Part shown: one piece after another, positions 30,864-38,976 of the stretch
Position numbering within the stretch: the first letter of the stretch is position 1
Layout: every line of letters starts with the position of its first letter
NCBI GenBank assembly: GCA_016938595.1
Contig: JAFGUJ010000134.1
Span: 1 to 41,755 of the forward strand
DNA length: 41,755 nt
Direction: 5' to 3'
Source: Campylobacterales bacterium
Lineage (GTDB): Bacteria; Campylobacterota; Campylobacteria; Campylobacterales; Sulfurimonadaceae
Made by a program: the position numbers and the translations under genes
The notes under the pieces: model-generated
The model's database searches: none
Told to the model about the DNA's origin: nothing
Seen by the model: only the letters and a program-made list of their open reading frames with translations

Positions 30864-31799
30864 TTGGCTACCTATCTAGATTTTGAACAGAATATCCGCC
30901 AGATTCAAGAAGAGATTATTGCTGCGGAGGTCCGCTACGACCACCATGCGGTAGAGATTCTCAAGCAGGATTTGGACAAAGAGGTCGAAAAAACCTACTC
31001 GAACCTCTCCCCCTATCAGGAACTTCAGCTGGCACGCCATCAGGACCGTCCCTATGCGCTGGATTACATCAATCTGCTGCTCGATAAAAAATACGAGATC
31101 CACGGCGACCGCCATTTCCGGGACGACCTCTCCATCGTCTGCTATATCGGATATATCGGCGAAGAGCGTGTGATGGTGATCGGCGAGCAAAAAGGGCGCG
31201 GAACCAAAAACAAGCTCAAGCGCAATTTTGGTATGCCCCATCCCGAAGGGTACCGGAAAGCGCTTCGTGCGGCCAAAATGGCCGAGAAATTCAATATTCC
31301 CGTCCTGATGCTGATTGACACTCCGGGCGCCTATCCGGGTCTGGGGGCCGAAGAGCGCAACCAGAGCGAAGCGATCGCCCGGAACCTGCTTGAGCTTTCC
31401 AGCCTCAATACGATTACCGTCTCCGTCGTTATCGGAGAAGGGGGGAGCGGTGGAGCGCTCGCAATCGGCGTCGCCGACAAGCTTGCGATGATGCGTTATT
31501 CGGTCTTCAGCGTCATCTCCCCGGAAGGGTGTTCGGCGATTCTCTGGAACGACCCTTCCAAAGTCGAAGCGGCTACGAAAGCACTTAAAATCACCAGCGC
31601 CGACCTCAAAGAGCTCGATTTGATCGATGATATCGTCGATGAGCCGCTGATCGGTGCGCACCGTGATAAAGAAGGTGCCGCCAATGCTCTGAAAACCTAT
31701 TTCCTCAATCAGGTCTCCGAGCTCAAAGCGCTCAGCGACGATGAGCGTCTCGAGAAGCGTTACAACCGCCTTATCGGAATGGGGCGTTTCGCCGAATAA
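30864..31799 (+). CDS. accA: acetyl-CoA carboxylase carboxyltransferase subunit alpha
   Basis: 311 residues from a TTG start (AGAGGG upstream). Family motifs include [47 protein letters not shown] (acetyl-CoA site) and [13 protein letters not shown]. With AccD it transfers the carboxyl group from biotin to acetyl-CoA, the first committed step of fatty-acid synthesis. It ends the gpmI-fabG-acpP-fabF-accA series and is followed by a strong terminator. Confidence 0.96.
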   Translation: MATYLDFEQNIRQIQEEIIAAEVRYDHHAVEILKQDLDKEVEKTYSNLSPYQELQLARHQDRPYALDYINLLLDKKYEIHGDRHFRDDLSIVCYIGYIGEERVMVIGEQKGRGTKNKLKRNFGMPHPEGYRKALRAAKMAEKFNIPVLMLIDTPGAYPGLGAEERNQSEAIARNLLELSSLNTITVSVVIGEGGSGGALAIGVADKLAMMRYSVFSVISPEGCSAILWNDPSKVEAATKALKITSADLKELDLIDDIVDEPLIGAHRDKEGAANALKTYFLNQVSELKALSDDERLEKRYNRLIGMGRFAE

Positions 31800-31805
31800 T
31801 TCTCC

Positions 31806-31840
31806 GACCCCTTTAAGAAGGGGTCATTCTTTCTCTTTTT
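31806..31840 (+). terminator. intrinsic terminator after accA
   Basis: GACCCCTT-TAAG-AAGGGGTC forms a perfect eight-base-pair stem, followed by ATTCTTTCTCTTTTTT. It overlaps the 3' end of the convergent exonuclease gene. Confidence 0.88.
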
Positions 31841-32600
31841 TATCTTCTTTTTTTATTTTCGGACGTTTCAGCCGCTTGGCCTCTTTTGAAAAAGCGATCA
31901 GTTCTTCGGTATTTTGGATCGAGTTTGGCACAAGCGCGAGGGTTCGTTTGAGGAGTTTGGTTGTCGTTATCGCATCGGAAAGGGCACGGTGGTGGGTCGC
32001 TTCTTTGTAGAGGGAGAGCTGTTCGTTCAGGTAGGCAAGCCCGTAGCGTTCGCTTTCGATCGTCCGCTCGGCCAGATCGATCGTACAGAGGGAGCGGTTG
32101 AGGAGCTTTTGTAGCCCGACGCGCTCCATCATCGCGGAGACGAAATTGTAATCGAATTTGGCATCGTGCCCCACAAATACGGCATCTCCCAGAAAGAGAC
32201 GGAATTCCCGCATCACTTTGCCCAGCGCCGGAGCCTGAAGGGTGTGCTCGACCCGTATTCCGGTGATCTCCTGGATCTGTTCGGATATCTCGGTACAGTA
32301 GACAAGGCTTTCATAGGTATCGATGATACGGCCGTTTTGGAGTTTGACGGCTCCGATCTCGATGATCTGGTCTCTGGAAGGCTTGGAGCCGTTGGTTTCG
32401 ATGTCAACGATGCAAAAAAGGGTGTCGTCGACGGAGGTCAGAGCGGTTTGAAGCCGGTAAGTGTCATCGATGAGGAGCAGATTAAGCCCCTGGGCTTTGA
32501 ACAGTTCGATATTCAGATCGCCGCCGATGATGGCTTCAAACTCCTCTTTGGGGATTCCGTGGCGTGCTAGACGGTGCAGGTGTTTGGGATCGAGCATCAT
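31824..32600 (-). CDS. dnaQ: DEDDh 3'-5' exonuclease (DNA polymerase III epsilon-like)
   Basis: 258 residues. Exo I is VDIETNG, Exo II is HDAKFDYNF and Exo III is HHRALSDA, all intact. About 65 N-terminal residues (LHRLARHGIPKEEFEAIIGG) precede the nuclease domain, and the C-terminus is a lysine/glutamate tail (KRPKIKKEDKKEKE). It may be the proofreading epsilon subunit or a separate exonuclease; the gene symbol follows usage for the Campylobacter relative and is not certain. It overlaps the trpF stop by four bases. Its 3' end lies in the accA terminator. Confidence 0.82.
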   Translation of the reverse strand: MMLDPKHLHRLARHGIPKEEFEAIIGGDLNIELFKAQGLNLLLIDDTYRLQTALTSVDDTLFCIVDIETNGSKPSRDQIIEIGAVKLQNGRIIDTYESLVYCTEISEQIQEITGIRVEHTLQAPALGKVMREFRLFLGDAVFVGHDAKFDYNFVSAMMERVGLQKLLNRSLCTIDLAERTIESERYGLAYLNEQLSLYKEATHHRALSDAITTTKLLKRTLALVPNSIQNTEELIAFSKEAKRLKRPKIKKEDKKEKE

Positions 32601-33184
32601 GATTTCGCCCGGGAGACAAATAGACGGACTTTGTCGGGATCTTTTATCCCATAAGAGGCTTCAACGCCGCTGCTGACATCGACGCCGTAGAAGCCGTAGG
32701 ATTTGAGGGAGGCGACGTTATCGGGATCAAGACCGCCCGCAAGGATGATTTTGGAGCAGTCAAGATGATCAAACCATTCGATATTGAGGCGCTTGCCGCT
32801 TCCGCCATACGTTTCGCAGTAGGCGTCGACGAGACGGTATTCATCGCTATGCCGGAGAATGTCTTCGCGGGACCGGGCGCGGATGACTTTGAGGGCGGGG
32901 AAGCCAAGGGCGCTGTAAAAATCGTCGCTGACGTCAAAATGGATTTGTGCGAGGGTGCATCCGCTCTCAAGGCAGACCGAACGGATCGTATCGGGTTCCT
33001 CATTGACGAAAAGGGCTACTTTCTCGACAAACGGCGGAAGTTGTGCAATGATTTCTCGGGCCGCGTCTGGAGCGATGTAGCGGGGCGATTCGGAATAGAA
33101 GACAAACCCCAGGGCGTCGGCTCCGGCGTCAATGGCAATTAACGCATCCTCAAGATTGGTGATTCCGCAAATTTTGACGCGCAT
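32597..33184 (-). CDS. trpF: phosphoribosylanthranilate isomerase
   Basis: 195 residues with a TIM-barrel pattern: VKICGITNLEDA at the N-terminus (catalytic Cys), GFVFYSESPRYI, and later LAGGLDPDNV and GVDVSSGVE at the phosphate-binding end. It converts N-(5-phosphoribosyl)anthranilate to the carboxyphenylamino ribulose derivative in tryptophan synthesis. It is separated from other trp genes, which are not in the window. It is directly joined to rpe (one-base separation) and to the exonuclease gene (4-base overlap), forming a tight three-gene unit. Confidence 0.94.
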   Translation of the reverse strand: MRVKICGITNLEDALIAIDAGADALGFVFYSESPRYIAPDAAREIIAQLPPFVEKVALFVNEEPDTIRSVCLESGCTLAQIHFDVSDDFYSALGFPALKVIRARSREDILRHSDEYRLVDAYCETYGGSGKRLNIEWFDHLDCSKIILAGGLDPDNVASLKSYGFYGVDVSSGVEASYGIKDPDKVRLFVSRAKS

Positions 33185-33826
33185 TTAGATTTTTAAGCTT
33201 TCGATGGCGGTTTTATAGTCCTCTGCGCCGAAGACGTAGCTTCCGGCGACGCAGATGTCGACCCCGGCCTCTTTAAGGAGGGCAATATTGGAACTTCCGA
33301 CTCCGCCGTCGATTTCGATCAGACACGCCGGATTGATCCGGTCACGGAGCGCTTTGAGACGGCGGATTTTTTCGACAACGGTCGGGATAAATTTCTGGCC
33401 GCCGAATCCGGGATTGACACTCATCACGAGGACCATGTCCAGATCGCCTAGAAGGTATTCGATCGATTCGGCCGGGGAGTGGGGATTGAGAACAATTGCC
33501 GGTTTGATTCCCAGGGAACGGATTTTCTGGATCAGGCGGTGGGGGTGCTTCTCCTCTTCGATATGAAACGAAATGTATTCGGGGTTCAAAGGGGCGAAGA
33601 GATCGACGAAAAAGGAGTTGTTCTGAACCATCAGGTGGATGTCGAGCGGTTTCGTCGCAGCTTTGGCGATGGCGTCGACAACGACGGGCCCGATCGTGAG
33701 GTTGGGGACGAAATGGCCGTCCATGACATCGACGTGAACCAAATCACACCCCGCGTCGCAGATCGCACGGACATCGCGGGCTAGATTGCCGAAATCGGCG
33801 GAGAGAACGCTGGGAGCGACGAGCAT
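33185..33826 (-). CDS. rpe: ribulose-phosphate 3-epimerase
   Basis: 213 residues from ATG 33826 (216 from GTG 33835). Motifs include APSVLSADFGNLARDV, LVHVDVMDGHFVPNLT (catalytic Asp), DIHLMVQN, MSVNPGFGGQKFI and EIDGGVGSSNI. It interconverts ribulose 5-phosphate and xylulose 5-phosphate in the pentose phosphate and Calvin pathways. AGG before the ATG serves as ribosome-binding site. It is the first gene of the rpe-trpF-exonuclease unit, behind a palindromic promoter region. Confidence 0.95.
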   Translation of the reverse strand: MLVAPSVLSADFGNLARDVRAICDAGCDLVHVDVMDGHFVPNLTIGPVVVDAIAKAATKPLDIHLMVQNNSFFVDLFAPLNPEYISFHIEEEKHPHRLIQKIRSLGIKPAIVLNPHSPAESIEYLLGDLDMVLVMSVNPGFGGQKFIPTVVEKIRRLKALRDRINPACLIEIDGGVGSSNIALLKEAGVDICVAGSYVFGAEDYKTAIESLKI

Positions 33827-33844
33827 GGGGAACACCTTGTTTTT

Positions 33845-33863
33845 TTTCGCTATTTTAGCGAAA
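33845..33863 (-). promoter_or_regulatory. palindrome over the rpe promoter
   Basis: TTTCGCTA-TTT-TAGCGAAA is a perfect eight-base inverted repeat 19 bases upstream of the rpe ATG. On the minus strand its centre reads TAAAATA, which could be the -10. The overlap suits a repressor site. Confidence 0.45.
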
Positions 33864-33898
33864 TAGGTTTGGAGAGAGCTTTGGCCAAGAGGATAGAA

Positions 33899-33921
33899 CC
33901 GTAGAAAATGTGCTTCTACGG
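33899..33921 (-). terminator. hairpin after the CheX-domain gene
   Basis: On the minus strand CCGTAGAA-GCACATT-TTCTACGG forms a perfect eight-base-pair stem, 18 bases after the stop. It is followed by TTCTATCCTCTT, which is only partly U-rich. Confidence 0.55.
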
Positions 33922-33938
33922 GTGATCCCTGATAGCCA

Positions 33939-35330
33939 CTAACGGGTCAGAAAGAAGACAAACTGGCTCCCCTCGAAATCGAGGTTGACCTGCACCCCTT
34001 TTTTGTTCTGGGCCATTTCCATCAGGGAATGGACATTGCCGTAGGTGCGGGGGAGCGTAATGTCGACGTGCTGTTTTTTCTCACCCAGCAGGGCTTTCGC
34101 CCGGCCGCCGATAATGTTGACAAATTCGGCCAGGGCATCGAGCATCGCCTCTTCATCGTCGGTATCTTCGCCGATGAGGAGTTCGCAGGTTTTTTTGGCG
34201 ATTTTTTTGGGGAAGATCAGGATGATCATTCCGTCCACATCGCCGTAAAATCCGATGGAACTGGCGTACTGGTTCCGTGCCGAGCCGATGTCCAGCGTCT
34301 GCATGTTCACCGAATTCTTGGTCGCTTTCGCGTTGGTCATCATACTGATCGTCGAGACGGTCGCGTCGATAAAATTGGGAAGTTCGCTGATCAGCGCTTT
34401 GGTGACCGAACGGGTCTGTTTGGACGCGGAAGAGCTGCCGCCGAGTTCCTGGAGAAGCTCTTTATTTTTCAGGATGTCGTCCATCTGGTCGAAGAAAAGG
34501 ATACCTGCATCCTCCAGATCATTTTTGAAACTTTCGGGGGTTTTTTCAAACGTCATCCCCGCAAAACAGATCGTCGCATTGTATTCGGCAGCCGATGAGG
34601 CGAGTTTGGTGAAAAAATTGAGGGCATGGACGTTCATCGAAACCACTTTGTACGCATCAAAGATGAAAAGGCGGAAGCCGACGTTGAGCGAATTGTTGTG
34701 GTAGGCGATGTTGAACGTGTTGCCGATTTCGGCGTCGAGGAAGTTGGCGATCGTATAGATGATGGCATTGCCGGTAACGCGGGTGGCGATTTTCTGTCCG
34801 AAGAGCCCCAGATAGGTGTCTTCGATGATGGCGTAGTAAAGGTCGGGGGTGTGCTTTTTTTCGTCGAACTCTTTTTGCGTCTGCGCGATGATCGGGTTAT
34901 GGCCGTAATCGAAGAGCTCGATCGCCATCGCGGAACGCTGGGAAGGGTCGTCATTATAGACGAGAACCGTTTTGGAATCGCTTTTGTTTGTCGGGGCAAA
35001 CAGCTCGGCGATTTTTTCGGTCCGGAAGAGAGAAAAGTTGAGATTCCCGCCGTAAAAGGCGTTGATCGTTTTGAATTTGGTATGGTCGTAATCGCACAAA
35101 CCGACTGTAATGTGTTTTTGGTTTCGGATTTCAAGCAACAGCCGGATAAAGACATCGAGGCCGTTTTTATTGAAAAAAATCACTTTTTTAAGCGACACCA
35201 GAAGCATATCGACGTTGAGCGCTTCGGTCGCTTTGATGTCGTCGATCGTCAGGAAAGAGGGGGCATTGTTCCCGTCCAGAAATCCCTGCGGGTGGAAGAC
35301 GGCGATACGTCCTTTAACGGTTGCTCTCAT
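33939..35330 (-). CDS. STAS/REC-like/STAS/CheX multidomain signalling protein
   Basis: 463 residues, four apparent parts. Residues ~1-112 look like a STAS domain (GRIAVFHPQGFLDG, then VDMLLVSLKKVIFFNKNGLD). Residues ~119-180 resemble a degenerate receiver (KTVLVYNDDPSQRSAMAIELF). Residues ~185-295 form a second STAS-like region (FRLFIFDAYKVVSMNVHAL). The C-terminal ~150 residues are a CheX/CheC-type phosphatase domain with the catalytic ExxN motif at Glu402 and Asn405 (AEFVNIIGG). CheX removes phosphate from CheY-P. It overlaps the upstream HDOD gene by 17 bases. Domain boundaries are by eye. Confidence 0.78.
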   Translation of the reverse strand: MRATVKGRIAVFHPQGFLDGNNAPSFLTIDDIKATEALNVDMLLVSLKKVIFFNKNGLDVFIRLLLEIRNQKHITVGLCDYDHTKFKTINAFYGGNLNFSLFRTEKIAELFAPTNKSDSKTVLVYNDDPSQRSAMAIELFDYGHNPIIAQTQKEFDEKKHTPDLYYAIIEDTYLGLFGQKIATRVTGNAIIYTIANFLDAEIGNTFNIAYHNNSLNVGFRLFIFDAYKVVSMNVHALNFFTKLASSAAEYNATICFAGMTFEKTPESFKNDLEDAGILFFDQMDDILKNKELLQELGGSSSASKQTRSVTKALISELPNFIDATVSTISMMTNAKATKNSVNMQTLDIGSARNQYASSIGFYGDVDGMIILIFPKKIAKKTCELLIGEDTDDEEAMLDALAEFVNIIGGRAKALLGEKKQHVDITLPRTYGNVHSLMEMAQNKKGVQVNLDFEGSQFVFFLTR

Positions 35331-36123
35331 CGTACCCCACTACCTGTATAAAAGATTCATAAATGTCGTGAACGAAATCGATTTGAAAATCGAGAAATTC
35401 ATTCAGCCCCGCCGAAACGTAGGGCCCCTGGCTCAGCTCGTAAAACAACAGCAGATGCATCCACTGCGCCAGCAGTTTCTCGTTCCCCTCTAGGTGGGGA
35501 TCAAGTCCGGACGCGCCATGGACGATCCGAGCCGCCAGAGGGGGCATTTCCCATATGCGGGCAATATCGTCGCAGATGTCGAAGAGAGTCCGCTGGCTCA
35601 CACGGTAGAGGATGGTGTTGTAATCGAGCGCTTTGACGCTGCGGAGCTGTTCGACGTCCGCTTTATGCTCCCCGAAAAGGGCATCGCAGACAATGATGCC
35701 GGCGGGAAGAAGGCTGATGGCGCTTTGCGTGTCCTGATTCTGCAATCGCAGGTGGGCCAGAATGTGTTCCCATTTTTGGCTCAGCGAAGCCTGCAAATCG
35801 TAAAATGCGGTCGCCGAGAGGTCAAAAAGGGACCATTTTTTGGGCACCAGCAGGCTTAGCAGGTAGTTGTGCAGAATCTGATACGCTCCTGCGGTTCCCA
35901 AAATGCTGAAAATCTGGGACACATCGCTTACCTCGTTGCGAAACCCGAACGCGGGGCGGTTGACAAGGGTTTTGAGATAGAGCTTGAGGGCCGGGTCTTC
36001 CTCGGCGCATTTGGCTGCTTTGGTCAGTTCGCCGTTGCGGATGTGGGCGAGCGCTTCTTTGAGAATGGAAGGGACGGCCGGAATGGTTTGAATGTATAAA
36101 GTAATCTGTTCTGCTGTGACCAC
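35314..36123 (-). CDS. HDOD-domain signalling protein
   Basis: 269 residues. The HDOD pattern is seen in IQTIPAVPSILKEALAHI at the N-terminus, then AEEDPALKLYLKTLVN, and DVSQIFSILGTAGAYQILHN. HDOD domains are helical, HD-like modules without the metal-binding His-Asp and usually act in signalling or regulation. No output domain is fused. The 17-base overlap with the CheX-domain gene implies the two proteins act together, perhaps in chemotaxis or surface behaviour. TACAAT at 36159-36164 on the minus strand is a likely -10. The start codon at 36123 is GTG-like or ATG-like within CAC context and lacks a strong ribosome-binding site. Confidence 0.78.
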   Translation of the reverse strand: MVTAEQITLYIQTIPAVPSILKEALAHIRNGELTKAAKCAEEDPALKLYLKTLVNRPAFGFRNEVSDVSQIFSILGTAGAYQILHNYLLSLLVPKKWSLFDLSATAFYDLQASLSQKWEHILAHLRLQNQDTQSAISLLPAGIIVCDALFGEHKADVEQLRSVKALDYNTILYRVSQRTLFDICDDIARIWEMPPLAARIVHGASGLDPHLEGNEKLLAQWMHLLLFYELSQGPYVSAGLNEFLDFQIDFVHDIYESFIQVVGYDESNR

Positions 36124-36158
36124 GTCGTATATGCCCGTCTTTTTATTAAAGTGTCCTA

Positions 36159-36164
36159 ATTGTA
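36159..36164 (-). promoter_or_regulatory. -10 element for the HDOD-CheX unit
   Basis: TACAAT on the minus strand, 36 bases before the HDOD start. It is in the ~195-base gap shared with the divergent rpmB. Confidence 0.5.
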
Positions 36165-36280
36165 GTGAGTGTACGTTAAAAATACCTTTATGAGGGTCAT
36201 CCGGTTCTCTTGGGGATGCGTATGCGGCAATGAATGCACGCTTTTAAAAGTTTTTAAGGAACGCTTTGGGTTGAGTAGGC

Positions 36281-36286
36281 TACAAT
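36281..36286 (+). promoter_or_regulatory. -10 element for rpmB
   Basis: TACAAT 34 bases before the rpmB ATG, followed by a CAAGGAG ribosome-binding site. The upstream half of the gap has no recognised feature other than the divergent -10. Confidence 0.6.
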
Positions 36287-36319
36287 TCGCAACTAAATTT
36301 TTACGCAAGGAGCCTCAAA

Positions 36320-36508
36320 ATGGCAAGAAGATGTGCTATTAGCGGTAAAGGCCCAATGAGCGGGAACAATGTTTCTCACGCGAAAAACAGAACTAAGCGT
36401 CGTTTTTTACCAAACCTTCGTACTGTTCGTGTAACGCTTGAAGACGGTACTACTAAAAAGCTGAAAATTTCTGCTTCCGAGCTTCGTACTCTGAAAAAAG
36501 ATTCGTAA
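36320..36508 (+). CDS. rpmB: 50S ribosomal protein L28
   Basis: 62 residues, the full size for this group. It starts [21 protein letters not shown], followed by the basic [17 protein letters not shown] typical of bL28. A strong AAGGAG and a -10 at 36281-36286 fit high expression. Codons and base use are AT-richer than in neighbours. A potassium-channel gene follows after 21 bases, probably on the same mRNA; this pairing is seen in relatives. Confidence 0.97.
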   Translation: MARRCAISGKGPMSGNNVSHAKNRTKRRFLPNLRTVRVTLEDGTTKKLKISASELRTLKKDS

Positions 36509-36529
36509 ACGTCCCCCGAAGGGTTTGCG

Positions 36530-37666
36530 TTGAATCTTCTTAGAAAGATACAGAAATTTTTTAACTGGGAGCCTGCTCCCAAACCCCACATTACCCTCAA
36601 TGACGAGCTCTACGCTCAGTTACTCCCTTTTAGAACCCCTCTGATTCTTATCCAGCTGAGCATGATTCTCGGTACGATCGGTTATATCGTAATTGAAGAT
36701 TATTCCCTTATTGACGGATTGTTTCAAACCGGCTATACGATTACGTCCGTTGGTTTCGGTGCGCTGAAAGAGGGGGAATTTTCGGCCATAGGGAAACTCT
36801 TCACCATAACGCTGATTATTTTCGGGTCTGCGATTTTCACCATTGTGATTCTGATTTCTGTTGATGTTGTCAATCAGGGAGAACTCAAACGAATTTTTAA
36901 GGAGCGGAAAATGTTGTACCGGATTGCCCGGCTGAAAAAGCATTTTGTCATCTGTCATCATAACGAGTACGCGATTCAGGTGACGAAGCAGCTGCGCGAG
37001 AGCCATATCCCTTTCGTCGTCGTCGATCCCCGGGACGATATTGAAGCGATCGCGAAGCAGCACAAATACCCCTATTACATCAAAGCCGATCCCCACACCG
37101 AGGAGGCGATGCTCAAAGCGCATCTCAGTTCGGCCAAAGGGCTGATCACCCTCTCCAGTTCGATTGCCGACAACATCGCGCTGATCGCTTCGGTCCGGCT
37201 GTTTGAAAAAGAGCACCGCATCCCTTCTCCCTATTACATCATCAGCGCGACCGAAGAGGTCGGCGATATCGACAAACTGAAAAAACTCGGGGCCGATACG
37301 GTCGTTTCGTCGACCAAACTGACGGCGCAGCGGATTACCGCCATGGCGGCCCGCCCCGATATGGAAAATCTGCTGGAGCAGTTTTTGTACAAAAGCGACA
37401 CGCCGCTCGACATGGAAGAGATTTTTGTCCCCAAAACGAGCTGGATGGTCCTCAAAAAACTCAAAGAGACCCATTTGCGCGACATCGCCAACGTTTCGGT
37501 CATCGGGATTACCAAAAAAGACGGCAAGTTCATGCCGATGCCCAAAGGGGACGTACTGGTGATGAGCGAAAGCAAGCTCCTGGTCATTGGAACCCAGAAA
37601 GGGATTTTGTATACCAAAGGGCTCATCAAAAAATACGAAAAGCCGGAGGAACTCAAATATGTATAA
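36530..37666 (+). CDS. two-helix potassium channel with RCK domain
   Basis: 378 residues from TTG 36530 (GAAGGG upstream). Two membrane helices (residues ~38-58 and ~85-110) flank a pore loop with the K+ selectivity filter TSVGFG at residues 72-77, a GFG variant of the canonical GYG. A cytoplasmic RCK/TrkA-N domain follows (HFVICHHNEYAIQVTKQL, then VVVDPRDDIEAI) with a TrkA-C-like end (ISVIGITK-type VSVIGITKKDGKFM). The architecture matches MthK and the Helicobacter HpKchA channel. It controls K+ flux at the inner membrane in response to ligand. Its stop overlaps argJ by eight bases. Confidence 0.9.
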   Translation: MNLLRKIQKFFNWEPAPKPHITLNDELYAQLLPFRTPLILIQLSMILGTIGYIVIEDYSLIDGLFQTGYTITSVGFGALKEGEFSAIGKLFTITLIIFGSAIFTIVILISVDVVNQGELKRIFKERKMLYRIARLKKHFVICHHNEYAIQVTKQLRESHIPFVVVDPRDDIEAIAKQHKYPYYIKADPHTEEAMLKAHLSSAKGLITLSSSIADNIALIASVRLFEKEHRIPSPYYIISATEEVGDIDKLKKLGADTVVSSTKLTAQRITAMAARPDMENLLEQFLYKSDTPLDMEEIFVPKTSWMVLKKLKETHLRDIANVSVIGITKKDGKFMPMPKGDVLVMSESKLLVIGTQKGILYTKGLIKKYEKPEELKYV

Positions 37667-38846
37667 ACTCAATTGTATCGAGGGGGGAGTCTGCGCGGCG
37701 GAAGGCTTTTACGCCGACGGCATCCATATCGGGCTTAAAAAAGAGGGGGCCAAAGATCTGGCATTCGTCTATTCCGATACCCCCTGCGCGATCGCTTCGG
37801 TCTTTACGACGAACAAAATGACGGCGGCCCCCATCCGCCATTTCCGCGCGAAAGGGGAGTTCGAGGGAAATTTCGTCCTGATCAACTCCAAAAACGCCAA
37901 CGCGATGACGGGCAAAGCGGGGATCGATGACATCGACGAGGTACTGGACGCCCTCCAGTCGGCCTTCCCTCAGATCCAGAATCCCGTCATGAGTTCGACC
38001 GGAGTGATCGGAGTGCGCCTCCCCAAAGCTAAAATCATCGAGGGGGCCAGACAGTTCGACCTCACCCGACGCGACGGGATCAGCGCTTCAGAGGCGATTA
38101 TGACGACCGATACGTTCGCCAAGCGGATCGCCTATGAGGTCGTGCTCGAAAACGGCCAGTCGTTTCGGATCGGAGCGATGGCCAAAGGGGCCGGGATGAT
38201 CAATCCGGCCATGGCGACGATGCTCTGCTTCATCACCACCGACGCTGCCGTGGACAAAGCGACGATGCAGGCTATTTTGGACGAATGCGTCCATACGACG
38301 TTCAACGCTGCGAGCGTGGACGGCGATACCTCGACCAACGATACGGTGCTGGTGATGGCCAACGCAAAGAGCGGAGCGTTCCATGCAGAAGCGTTCAAAG
38401 AGGCGCTGGAAGCGATGATGCTGTTTCTGGCCAAAGAGATGGTGCGCGACGGCGAAGGGGCGACGAAACTCGTCACCTATCACGTGAGCGGGGCGATCAA
38501 CGCCCATGAAGCGGAGATCGCGGCCAAGGCTCTCTCCAACTCGCTGCTCGTCAAAACGGCCCTTTTCGGTCAGGACCCCAACTGGGGACGGATAGCTTCG
38601 ACGATCGGTGCGAGCGGGATCATGTGCGACGAGGCGTTTTTGAGCATCTGGTTTGACGATGTGTGCGTCTACAAAAAAGGGGAGCTTCTTTTCAACGAAG
38701 AGCTTGAGCCGATTGCGGCGGCCGTCATGCAAAAAAGCGCCTTTACAATCCACTGTGACATCGGGCTCCAGGACGGAGCGTTTACCGCCTACGGATGCGA
38801 TCTGGGGCACGAATACGTCAAAATCAATGCGGACTACCGAACCTAA
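37659..38846 (+). CDS. argJ: bifunctional glutamate N-acetyltransferase/ornithine acetyltransferase
   Basis: 395 residues from ATG 37659, which has GGAGGA upstream; the track's 37587 start lies inside the channel gene and is rejected. The self-cleavage site and nucleophile Thr are in KGAGMINPAMATMLCFITTDA. Other motifs are ASVFTTNKMTAAP near the N-terminus and SVDGDTSTNDTV. The enzyme moves acetyl groups from N-acetylornithine to glutamate in cyclic arginine synthesis and is processed into alpha and beta chains. It is translationally coupled to the K+ channel (8-base overlap). Confidence 0.95.
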   Translation: MYKLNCIEGGVCAAEGFYADGIHIGLKKEGAKDLAFVYSDTPCAIASVFTTNKMTAAPIRHFRAKGEFEGNFVLINSKNANAMTGKAGIDDIDEVLDALQSAFPQIQNPVMSSTGVIGVRLPKAKIIEGARQFDLTRRDGISASEAIMTTDTFAKRIAYEVVLENGQSFRIGAMAKGAGMINPAMATMLCFITTDAAVDKATMQAILDECVHTTFNAASVDGDTSTNDTVLVMANAKSGAFHAEAFKEALEAMMLFLAKEMVRDGEGATKLVTYHVSGAINAHEAEIAAKALSNSLLVKTALFGQDPNWGRIASTIGASGIMCDEAFLSIWFDDVCVYKKGELLFNEELEPIAAAVMQKSAFTIHCDIGLQDGAFTAYGCDLGHEYVKINADYRT

Positions 38847-38859
38847 TACCCGTTTTTCC

Positions 38860-38889
38860 CGTTCGTGGCGAGGGCGTCAGCCACGAACG
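38860..38889. repeat. long perfect hairpin after argJ
   Basis: CGTTCGTGGC and GCCACGAACG form a perfect ten-base-pair stem with a ten-base loop, 14 bases after the argJ stop. There is no T run after it, so it may be a transcript-end stabiliser or a Rho-type end rather than an intrinsic terminator. Confidence 0.6.
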
Positions 38890-38940
38890 AAATACGCCTC
38901 AAAACACTCTCTCATTATCTCTCACTAAGTCTCCTCCTGC

Positions 38941-38946
38941 TATAAT
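38941..38946 (+). promoter_or_regulatory. extended -10 for prs
   Basis: TGC-TATAAT, 36 bases before the ATG at 38977. Confidence 0.65.
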
Positions 38947-38976
38947 CGCGATAATTTATTGGCAACAGGAAAGACT

